Below, piece after piece: positions 9,261 to 16,235 of a stretch of DNA of 64,000 bases. A program made the position numbers and the translations under genes. The stretch covers positions 62,001 to 126,000 of the forward strand of contig UQGG01000006.1 in the NCBI GenBank assembly GCA_900540475.1. The letters run 5' to 3'. This DNA comes from an uncultured Robinsoniella sp. (GTDB lineage: Bacteria > Bacillota > Clostridia > Lachnospirales > Lachnospiraceae). The notes under the pieces are model-generated. The model searched no databases, was not told the origin of the DNA, and saw only the letters and a list, made by a program, of their open reading frames with translations. The first letter of the stretch is position 1. Each line of letters begins with the position of its first letter.

Positions 9261-10490
9261 ATGAACTTAAAGGACGTGCTGCAGTTTACAAGAAATATGA
9301 TCGGAGCAGTGGCAGGCGTGCCTGCCCAGCTGTTTGATCCAAAGGAACAGGAATGGGATGTCGTAGATTTGTCCCTTCGTAAAATGCTGGATCAGGAGTT
9401 TGACTACAAGGCCTACTTTGAAAAATATACTTTACATATGGAAGAAAAAGTGTTTTATTGTCTGACGGATAACTTTTCTCTTCATTATATATTTATGAAA
9501 CTGCCCCGGGAATCTGACTGGCCATATATGGTCATCGGGCCGTATTTAGCCGAAAATCCCGATGACGGATTCTATACAAAAGTGATTGCCCAGAACCAGC
9601 TCACCGGCAGTACAATGACGGCACTTAAAAATTTCTATAATGTGCTTCAGATCGGTGATTATGCCAGGGTAATTTCAGCCTTAAATATTATGGCATCCTT
9701 TTTGTATGCCAGGGAAGAAGAGTGCCGTATAGAATTTCTTGAGGACCAGGAAAAGCGTCAGCTTCTGGAGTCCTTTGTACCGGGACCGGATATGTATTTC
9801 TCTATAAATGTCATTAAAGAAAGATATGATAAAGAAAATGAATTACTAAAGGCTGTAAAAAAAGGAAATCAGGAAGCAGCAGTAATTGCCTACCATAATT
9901 TTACCAGTTACCGGATAGCACAGCGCAATAAGGACCCGCTAAGGGACAGGAAGAATCTCTCCTTTGTGCTGAATACCCTTCTGCGAAAAGCCTCTGAGAC
10001 TAGTTATGTCCATCCGGTTTACCTGGATGAGATATCCCATCGGTATGCTTTGAAGATAGAATCTGCGATCTCCACAAAGCAGATCGAAAATTTAAGTCTG
10101 GAGATGATTCGTAAATACTGCATACTGATCAGAAACCAATCTCTTAGAAACCACAGTCCCATCATCCGAAAAACGGTGGATTATATTAACCTGAACCTGA
10201 GCAGCCCCCTGGGTCTAAAGGATATTGCAGAACTGTTTAATGTAAATTCCAGTTATCTCTCCACGCTGTTTAAAAAAGAGATGGGCGCAACTTTAACCGA
10301 TTACGTGAACAAACAGCGCATAGATGCGGCTTTAAAGCTGCTCAATACAGGAGACATGCAGGTGCAGGACATTGCCTATTATGTAGGAATCTCAGATGTA
10401 AATTATTTTTCCAAGCTCTTTAAAAAGCAGGTAGGGTACACTCCCAGCGGATACCGTAAAAAAATTCAAAAAACTGATATTCTAAATTAA
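9261..10490 (+). CDS. AraC-family transcriptional regulator
   Basis: A 409-residue regulator. The C-terminal 100 residues hold two helix-turn-helix motifs: LKDIAELFNVNSSYLSTLFKKEMG and, after VQDIAYYVGISDVNYFSKLFKKQVG, the AraC signature ending YTPSGYRK. The N-terminal 300 residues form a sensor of unrecognised type with no membrane segment. GAGGAGG stands 7 bases before ATG. Divergent orientation from the glucuronidase operon makes it the likely activator of that operon, responding to glucuronide or a hexuronate; this is inferred from position only. Confidence 0.88.
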   Translation: MNLKDVLQFTRNMIGAVAGVPAQLFDPKEQEWDVVDLSLRKMLDQEFDYKAYFEKYTLHMEEKVFYCLTDNFSLHYIFMKLPRESDWPYMVIGPYLAENPDDGFYTKVIAQNQLTGSTMTALKNFYNVLQIGDYARVISALNIMASFLYAREEECRIEFLEDQEKRQLLESFVPGPDMYFSINVIKERYDKENELLKAVKKGNQEAAVIAYHNFTSYRIAQRNKDPLRDRKNLSFVLNTLLRKASETSYVHPVYLDEISHRYALKIESAISTKQIENLSLEMIRKYCILIRNQSLRNHSPIIRKTVDYINLNLSSPLGLKDIAELFNVNSSYLSTLFKKEMGATLTDYVNKQRIDAALKLLNTGDMQVQDIAYYVGISDVNYFSKLFKKQVGYTPSGYRKKIQKTDILN

Positions 10491-10523
10491 CAGAATATTA
10501 TATATAATTCATAAAATTAACAG

Positions 10524-10576
10524 TTCCGAAAAGCATATGTTATTATATTAAAAATTTATTTTAATTAATTTCGGAA
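10524..10576. promoter_or_regulatory. Inverted repeat upstream of the putative RNA promoter
   Basis: TTCCGAAA (10524-10531) and TTTCGGAA (10569-10576) form an 8-bp perfect inverted repeat ending 6 bp before the -35 element at 10583. There is no T-run, so it is more likely a protein-binding dyad than a terminator for the AraC gene. Confidence 0.4.
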
Positions 10577-10582
10577 ATAGTA

Positions 10583-10611
10583 TTGACAAATAAAAGCGCC
10601 TGTGGTATTAT
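10583..10611 (+). promoter_or_regulatory. Consensus sigma-A promoter
   Basis: TTGACA (10583-10588), 17-bp spacer, TATTAT (10606-10611). Transcription would start near 10618. No start codon with a coding-length frame follows; the transcript runs into the terminator at 11296-11330. Confidence 0.8.
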
Positions 10612-10747
10612 AACTTCATCAACAAAACATGTACTTAAAATAAATTCACAGGAGACGAGAAATCCTGGAATAATTATTGAATAAGGCATGTAGTTGTTTT
10701 AAATATTAAAACTTGTTGAAATGTTAAGGAAGAGGAGGTCGAGTCCA

Positions 10748-10831
10748 GTGGACACAGTTTCTATAGTTTCAGTTCAATATGGTTGTGGTATGACAGTTGT
10801 TTCCTGCGAGAAAGACCTTTATCACATATAA
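10748..10831 (+). CDS. Possible short peptide inside the RNA unit
   Basis: GTG at 10748 is preceded nine bases upstream by AGGAGG (10733-10738) and opens a 27-residue frame ending in TAA. An in-frame ATG at 10721 would give 36 residues. The product has two Cys (QYGCG and VVSCEK) and no recognised family. The good ribosome site argues for translation; the RNA-like pairing of the same bases (GTCC-AGT-GGAC hairpin, AGGTC/GACCT) argues for structure instead. Low confidence. Confidence 0.2.
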   Translation: MDTVSIVSVQYGCGMTVVSCEKDLYHI

Positions 10832-11295
10832 AATTCCAAAGGAATCGAGTAGACGTTAGATAATCGGAGAGATGATAGGTTGGAATTTATGGATAAAGAA
10901 AATAAATTGTCACCATATTGAAGGAATTACCACATAGTAGTTCAAAGGTTTTTAACAACTGTGTGAAGAAACAGTTATTAAAAAATATCAGTAATTTATA
11001 TAATCAACGAAGATATATTTATATATCAGATTAAAATCAGATATTATTTATAAGAATCTATATTTTGATAAACCAATCGATTTATAATAGGATTATTTAT
11101 ATATTTAGAGAACTTATATAAATGAACGTATAGGAGATAAATATTTGCGAAAGATATAGTCGAAAGCTTTGAGTGAATAATTTCATATATTTAAATTATT
11201 TTTAAATATATCTCAAATAGAGATGCAGGAAATAAGAAGATGAACCTCCGATTACATAAAAAGTAAATTACAATTAAATAATGATAAAAGTTACC

Positions 11296-11330
11296 AATAG
11301 CCGTTATCCTTATGATAGCGGCTATTTTTT
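11296..11330 (+). terminator. Strong intrinsic terminator of the RNA unit
   Basis: AATAGCCGTTATC (11296-11308) pairs with GATAGCGGCTATT (11314-11326), 13 pairs with one wobble and a 5-nt loop, followed by a T-run to 11330. Confidence 0.9.
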
Positions 11331-11361
11331 GTGAAAATATAATGAAATCACGGTTTTGGTT

Positions 11362-11390
11362 TTGACAACGAAAATCAGGTATGGTACACT
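11362..11390 (+). promoter_or_regulatory. Sigma-A promoter of the TPR/P-loop gene
   Basis: TTGACA (11362-11367), 17-bp spacer, TACACT (11385-11390). Start point near 11397, giving a leader of about 45 nt. Confidence 0.7.
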
Positions 11391-11441
11391 TAATGCAATT
11401 ATGTAGAGAACTATGCAGACCCAAACTAAGAGGTGAATAAG

Positions 11442-14180
11442 TTGGATAAATTTGAATATAATGCGAAGCTGGAAGAAATAACCAGACTGGCTGAACAGGA
11501 AGAATATGATGAAGCAGCTAAAATAGCAGACTCCATTGAATGGAAACGTGTCAGAAATGTACGTACCTTATGCATGATTAGCGAAATATATGAAGCGAAC
11601 GGACAACTGGATGACAGCAAGCAGATCTTACTGCGTGCATACCGCCGCTCTCCTATGGTGAGAAGCATTCTTTACCGGTTGACCGAAGTTGCAATCAAAA
11701 TGCGTGAATTTGACGAAGCAGTTGAATTCTATACGGAATTTGTAAATGCGGCACCCAATGATAACAGTAAATATGTTTTAAAATATAAATTATATAAAGG
11801 CAGAGGATCTTCTCTGGAAGAACAGATTGAGATTCTGGAAGAGTATAAACATAAGGAATACACGGAACAGTGGGCATATGAACTGGCAAAATTGTACCAC
11901 AAAGCCGGATTGGTTGAAAAATGTATTGAAGAATGTGACGATATAACTCTTTGGTTCCACAATGGAAAGTATGTGGTAAAGGCTCTGGAGCTTAAGCGGA
12001 ATTATGTCCCGCTGACACCGGAACAGCAGACAATCTATGACAATCCAAGTGGAATTGTTGATATAAAGACAAAAGAAGAAACAGTGACAAAAGCAGTTCC
12101 GAAATTAGAAAAGGAAATCCTGAAAGGGATGCCTGAGACTGAAGAAGAAGCCCTGGCTGCCAATATTATTGCCGCTACGGAGCGGGAGATTGCAGCATCT
12201 GTTGCGATGCATAAGCAGGAATCCGAAAGCTATGGCAGAGACGACAGTTATGCAGATGAAGATGAGATAATTCGCCAGTATACACCTGTGAAAGAAGCTC
12301 TTCAGGAAGAAAATAAAGGAAAACCAGAGTCAATTCCGGTTCTTCCGGCATATAATACAGCAGATTTGCAAATGGAGCTGGCTAAAAATATGCGAGAAAT
12401 TTTATCAGGAATCAAGAAGCCAAAAGATGAAGACGAAATGAACCCTGCTACCGTTATCGGAGATACCTCCGGTGAAGAAGCTGCAGAAATGGAAGCAGAA
12501 GCACAAGAAGCAGTTTATTCCGATGATCAGGAGTTCAGAGGAATTTCTATCGATGATGTACTTACTTCTATGAGTGGTGTGGAAGATGAGGAAGAAGCAG
12601 ATGAGGATGATTCCCTGGAAGATGGGTATGACGAGGAAGATGCTGAAGGTCTGGAAGAACTGGATGATTCAAACACAGATGAATATTATGATGAAGATTC
12701 GGATGAAGAAGTGTATGAAGAATCTGATGAATACGATGATTCCGAAGATGCACTGGATGAAGAGGATTATGACGGAGACCTGGATGGGGATGATATGGAT
12801 GCAGACGACCTGGATGCAGACGAAGAACCGTTAGATGAAGAGCTGCCGGAATATGATGCCGATTTGGAATGTGATCTGGAAGATGTCAGAGATGAAGATA
12901 CTGCGGATGCGGACGAAGACGGGGAAGAATTCGAATACGAAGAGGACTTGGACGAAGACGCAGAAGATTATGAGTATGAATATGAGGAAGAACCGGAAGA
13001 CGTAGTCGAATACGAATATGAAGATGATGCGGATGAAGGCATAGAATACCCCGATGCAGATGAGCGGGAAGAAGAGTCAGATTCCCTGGATGAAACAGAT
13101 ATGACAGATGAGCAGGAAATGCCGGACGAAGTGCAGATGCCAGATGAAGTGCAGATGCCAGATGAAGTGCAGATGCCGGATGAAGTGCAGATGCCGGACG
13201 AAATACAGATGCCGGATGAAATCGAAATGCCGGAAGCAGAAGATCCGGGGGCTACGATTGACCTGTCGGCAGCCATTGAGGCAGCGGCAAATACATCCCA
13301 TCTTCATTCTGATATGACAGTGAAAGATCAGATGTTAAATGATGTGGAAGAAAGCGTACATAGAGTTGCATCAGATCCGATGTATCATCCTGCACCGGAA
13401 CTGAATGCGCATGTACCTATGACGCTTACAGAGTCACAGAAGACGACACTTGGATTCTTTGCCAGAATAAAGGGTCTGGATGCACAGCTTGCCCATGCCA
13501 TTTCCAAAATCAGGGAAGGCAATTTCGGGTCAGGTAATTCCAAGATCGGAAACGTGGTCATAACAGGAGATGCCGGAAGCGGCAGAACGACCCTTGGTAT
13601 TAACCTTGCCAAGGTAGTCAGCCAGGAGAAGCGGCAGAATTCAGCGAAGGTGGCTAAGATCTATGCGGAAGACTTTAATAAAAAGGATATTCCGGCGACC
13701 ATATCGAAGATTGCAGGCGGTACACTGATTATTGAAGAAGCCGGAGATCTGGATGAAAATGCAGTTGAGATGCTGGCTAAGGCAATGGAATTTAAGACAG
13801 ACGGACTTCTGGTGATTCTGGAGGATGAGAAGAGCTATGTAAGGGATCTTCTTGCACGTTATCCGGATCTGGCATGTAAATTTAATGTGAACATTACCAT
13901 ACCGATCTTTACCAATGATGAGCTGGTTTACTTCGGAAAAACTTATGCCAACGATAAGGATTACCATATTGAAGAACCTGCTGTGGGACTTCTGTATGAC
14001 CGGATTGGTGAGATCCAGTCTCCTGATCATGCGGTTACGGTTGCAGATGTGAAGGATATTGTTGACAGGGCGATAAAACGCGTTGACCGCATCGGTATGA
14101 GAAAATTGTTCTCAAGCCTGTCGGGAAAGCGGTTTGATGAAGAAGACAGAGTACTGCTCTATGAGAAAGATTTCAGATAA
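11442..14180 (+). CDS. TPR / acidic low-complexity / P-loop ATPase protein
   Basis: Start set at TTG 11442 (reads as MDKFEYN), with AGAGGTG upstream; an in-frame GTG at 11433 adds three residues. The product has 912 residues in three parts. Residues 1-190 are TPR-like helices (YDEAAKIAD, DDSKQILLRAYRRSP). About 340-600 is extremely acidic with D/E/Y runs and six MPDEVQ-type repeats. About 640-912 is an AAA-like P-loop domain with Walker A GDAGSGRTT near 705 and a Walker B-like LIIEEAGD near 760. No signal peptide or membrane segment, so probably cytoplasmic. The type recurs, as far as I recall, in Lachnospiraceae; function unknown. The acidic spacer could mimic nucleic acid or act as a flexible linker. 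Single-gene unit with its own promoter and terminator. Confidence 0.8.
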   Translation: MDKFEYNAKLEEITRLAEQEEYDEAAKIADSIEWKRVRNVRTLCMISEIYEANGQLDDSKQILLRAYRRSPMVRSILYRLTEVAIKMREFDEAVEFYTEFVNAAPNDNSKYVLKYKLYKGRGSSLEEQIEILEEYKHKEYTEQWAYELAKLYHKAGLVEKCIEECDDITLWFHNGKYVVKALELKRNYVPLTPEQQTIYDNPSGIVDIKTKEETVTKAVPKLEKEILKGMPETEEEALAANIIAATEREIAASVAMHKQESESYGRDDSYADEDEIIRQYTPVKEALQEENKGKPESIPVLPAYNTADLQMELAKNMREILSGIKKPKDEDEMNPATVIGDTSGEEAAEMEAEAQEAVYSDDQEFRGISIDDVLTSMSGVEDEEEADEDDSLEDGYDEEDAEGLEELDDSNTDEYYDEDSDEEVYEESDEYDDSEDALDEEDYDGDLDGDDMDADDLDADEEPLDEELPEYDADLECDLEDVRDEDTADADEDGEEFEYEEDLDEDAEDYEYEYEEEPEDVVEYEYEDDADEGIEYPDADEREEESDSLDETDMTDEQEMPDEVQMPDEVQMPDEVQMPDEVQMPDEIQMPDEIEMPEAEDPGATIDLSAAIEAAANTSHLHSDMTVKDQMLNDVEESVHRVASDPMYHPAPELNAHVPMTLTESQKTTLGFFARIKGLDAQLAHAISKIREGNFGSGNSKIGNVVITGDAGSGRTTLGINLAKVVSQEKRQNSAKVAKIYAEDFNKKDIPATISKIAGGTLIIEEAGDLDENAVEMLAKAMEFKTDGLLVILEDEKSYVRDLLARYPDLACKFNVNITIPIFTNDELVYFGKTYANDKDYHIEEPAVGLLYDRIGEIQSPDHAVTVADVKDIVDRAIKRVDRIGMRKLFSSLSGKRFDEEDRVLLYEKDFR
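13119..13226 (+). repeat. Six 18-bp tandem repeats encoding MPDEVQ
   Basis: Six consecutive 18-bp units encode MPDEVQ four times, then MPDEIQ and MPDEIE. The unit length keeps frame, so copy number can vary between strains without breaking the protein. Confidence 0.9.
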
Positions 14181-14199
14181 ATACAATTACTTATCTGCG

Positions 14200-14230
14200 A
14201 AAAGGAGTTTCTGAAGAGAAGCTCCTTTTT
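14200..14230 (+). terminator. Intrinsic terminator
   Basis: AAAAGGAG (14200-14207) pairs with CTCCTTTT (14222-14229), followed by T. It ends the TPR/P-loop gene directly before the TetR promoter. Confidence 0.75.
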
Positions 14231-14231
14231 G

Positions 14232-14260
14232 TTGACATTTTGTATACCGAACGGTATAAT
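14232..14260 (+). promoter_or_regulatory. TetR promoter with embedded operator
   Basis: TTGACA (14232-14237), 17-bp spacer, TATAAT (14255-14260), a full consensus promoter. The dyad TATACCG-AA-CGGTATA (14243-14258) fills the spacer and overlaps the -10. That is the classic place and form of a TetR-family operator, so the TetR protein encoded just downstream probably represses itself and the amylase/glgB genes. Confidence 0.85.
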
Positions 14261-14281
14261 AATAGCAGAAGGAGAATTGCG

Positions 14282-14857
14282 ATGGATAATAAACAGTTGA
14301 TTATGGAAGCTGCACTGGAGTTGTTTTACCATAAGGGATATGATGCAGTGGGAATACAGGAGATTGTAGAAAAGGCAGGAATTACGAAACCCACGCTATA
14401 TTATTATTTTGGGAGTAAATATGGGCTGCTGGAAAGCCTTCTGAATACGCAGTTTGAAGAATTCAGAATACGCCTGGTTAATGCGGCTGCGTATAAAGGG
14501 GATCTCCCCATGACCCTGTATCATCTGGCATCCGCATTTATTGATTATGCAATATCTCATAAGAAAACCTATATGTTAATGATGGCTCTGTTTTATTCGG
14601 CTAAGGATAACGATGCTTATCGTGCGGTTCAGCCGCTGCTGAGTGAGTTTTATCACATTATTGTAGGTGTGTTTGAGCAGGCGGAAGGGCAGCTGGGAAA
14701 TATGCGGGGACGCCAGAGACAGTTTGCTATTGGATTTATTGGAATATTAAGCCATTATATTTTAGTGGTATGTGAACAGACAGAAATGGAAATCATTGTT
14801 AGTGACGACACCAAGCGGAGCCTGGTGCATCAGTTTATGTATGGAATATATTCGTAA
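14282..14857 (+). CDS. TetR/AcrR-family transcriptional regulator
   Basis: Start chosen at ATG 14282, with AGAAGGAGA upstream; the longer frame from 14240 would run through the promoter. The 191-residue protein has the standard N-terminal DNA-binding helices (ALELFYHKGYDAVGIQEIVEKAGITKPTLYYYFGSKYGLLE split over residues 10-48) and a C-terminal ligand-binding domain. It probably binds the dyad at 14243-14258 and controls itself plus the two glucan enzymes downstream, which follow with gaps of 15 and 4 bp. The ligand is unknown; maltodextrin or a glucan-derived sugar is a guess from context. Confidence 0.9.
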   Translation: MDNKQLIMEAALELFYHKGYDAVGIQEIVEKAGITKPTLYYYFGSKYGLLESLLNTQFEEFRIRLVNAAAYKGDLPMTLYHLASAFIDYAISHKKTYMLMMALFYSAKDNDAYRAVQPLLSEFYHIIVGVFEQAEGQLGNMRGRQRQFAIGFIGILSHYILVVCEQTEMEIIVSDDTKRSLVHQFMYGIYS

Positions 14858-14872
14858 AGGAGAATGACAGAA

Positions 14873-16231
14873 ATGAATAAATGGTATGATGAGGCAGTAT
14901 TTTATCACATGTATCCCCTGGGAATGACAGGGGCACCAAAAGAAAACAGAGAAAATGGAATAATTCACAGATTTCAGGAATTATTTCCCTGGCTGGCGCA
15001 TATAAAAGAAATTGGGTGTACTGCAATTTATATAGGGCCGTTATTTGAATCTACCACACATGGTTACGATACGAAGGATTATAAAGTAGTCGACAGGCGC
15101 CTTGGTGACAACGAAGATTTTAAGAAATTTGTGGAGATGGCCCATGGAGAAGGAATCAAGGTGATTGTCGACGGGGTATTTAATCATACGGGAAGAGAAT
15201 TTTTTGCTTTTCAGGATATTAAACAGAACAGGGAAAATTCTCCTTACCGCAACTGGTATAAAGGAATTAATTTTGGGTGGAATACGCCATATAATGACGG
15301 TTTTGGATATGAGGCATGGAGAAATTGTTTTGAACTGGTTAATTTAAATCAGTCGGAACGTGCAGTAAGGGATTATTTGCTGGATGTAATCTGTTTCTGG
15401 ATTCAGGAGTTTGATATTGACGGCATCCGTCTGGACTGCGCAGACTGCCTGGATTTCGATTTTATGAAAGAGATGCGCCGGGTTACGGAGTCTGAAAAAG
15501 AAGATTTCTGGCTGATGGGTGAAGTCATCCATGGGGATTACGCAAAATGGGCAAATGATGAAGTGCTTCACGCGGTTACCAATTACGAACTTCACAAGGG
15601 GCTTTATTCCGGCCATAATGACCATAATTACTTTGAGATTGCCCATACGGTGAAGCGTGAGTTTGATGAAAACGGCGGGATCTATAAGGGAAGAACGTTG
15701 TATTCCTTTGTAGACAATCATGATGTGGACCGCATTATGAGCAAGCTGACCAATAAGGATCATATCGATCCGGTATATACGCTGCTCTATACCCTTCCGG
15801 GAATTCCCTCCATCTATTACGGTTCGGAATGGGGCGTTGAAGGAAAGAAGGAAGGCGGAAATGATGATCCGCTGAGACCGCATCTGATTCTGGAAGAATG
15901 TGAAAAGAATAATCAGCATCCTGAGATTATCCGGCATTTAAAGGAGCTTGGAGAAATCCGAAAAGGAAACCAGGCACTTGCCAGTGGAATTTACCGGGAG
16001 CTGGTATTGACCAACCGCCAGTATGCTTTTGCCAGAATACTGGGGAAGGAAGCGGTGGTTACTGCGGTTAATAACGATGAAAATGCAGCAGTTATGACAA
16101 TACCGCTGCCTGTGGAAGCAGAAAGCTGTGTGGATGCTGTTACAGGGGAAAAGGTCGCTGCAGATAATGGTAAGATTACGGTAGAAGTAAAAGCGTGTGG
16201 AAGCGTAATGATAAAAATAAACCAGGGGTGA
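14873..16231 (+). CDS. GH13 alpha-amylase-family glucosidase
   Basis: Start chosen at ATG 14873, ten bases after AAAGGAG; the in-frame ATG at 14864 sits only one base from that site. The 452-residue enzyme has GH13 motifs: VIVDGVFNHTG (region I), DIDGIRLDCAD with the nucleophile Asp (II), WLMGEVIHG with the acid/base Glu (III) and FVDNHDVDR (IV). No signal peptide, so it acts on imported maltodextrins. The compact form resembles the cytoplasmic cyclomaltodextrinase/glucosidase group rather than secreted amylases. Cotranscribed with tetR and glgB, suggesting intracellular glucan remodelling. Confidence 0.88.
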   Translation: MNKWYDEAVFYHMYPLGMTGAPKENRENGIIHRFQELFPWLAHIKEIGCTAIYIGPLFESTTHGYDTKDYKVVDRRLGDNEDFKKFVEMAHGEGIKVIVDGVFNHTGREFFAFQDIKQNRENSPYRNWYKGINFGWNTPYNDGFGYEAWRNCFELVNLNQSERAVRDYLLDVICFWIQEFDIDGIRLDCADCLDFDFMKEMRRVTESEKEDFWLMGEVIHGDYAKWANDEVLHAVTNYELHKGLYSGHNDHNYFEIAHTVKREFDENGGIYKGRTLYSFVDNHDVDRIMSKLTNKDHIDPVYTLLYTLPGIPSIYYGSEWGVEGKKEGGNDDPLRPHLILEECEKNNQHPEIIRHLKELGEIRKGNQALASGIYRELVLTNRQYAFARILGKEAVVTAVNNDENAAVMTIPLPVEAESCVDAVTGEKVAADNGKITVEVKACGSVMIKINQG

Positions 16232-16235
16232 GAAG

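Larger units (their letters stand above)
10618..11331 (+). ncRNA. Candidate large structured non-coding RNA (about 710 nt)
   Basis: Seen: a consensus promoter upstream, no gene-sized frame, many perfect inverted repeats, then a strong terminator; the next gene has its own promoter. Helices include CAGGA/TCCTG around 10649-10666; AAATTCCAA/TTGGAATTT (9 bp, about 10830-10888); a 13-pair hairpin with one mismatch (10949-10984); TTTATATA/TATATAAA near 11095-11121; ATATTT/AGATAT with a GCGAA loop near 11141-11157; TTTGAG/CTCAAA enclosing an 11-bp ATATATTTAAA/TTTAAATATAT hairpin near 11169-11216. GGAGGT (10734-10739) could pair with ACCTCC (11244-11249), closing most of the molecule. Size is in the range of the large ornate bacterial RNAs (OLE, ROOL, GOLLD), but I do not recognise a family consensus. 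The 5' part also holds a possible 26-36-codon frame (10721-10831). Confidence 0.6.

Noticed and set aside
11151..11161. AAGATATAGTC resembles the 3' P7 (S) element of group I introns, and GAGTAGACG near 10846 resembles an R element.
   Set aside because: No GACTA partner for P7 was found (GAGTA mismatches), P/Q elements are unclear, and no exon or homing-endonuclease context exists. An Infernal search with the group I model would settle it.
12568..13317. Several frames on both strands within the acidic repeat region of the TPR/P-loop gene.
   Set aside because: They are out-of-frame readings of GAT/GAA repeats with biased composition (Met/Trp/Lys or His/Leu/Pro) and have no ribosome sites.
15344..15937. 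197-codon minus-strand frame.
   Set aside because: Antisense shadow of the GH13 gene, which has all catalytic motifs.
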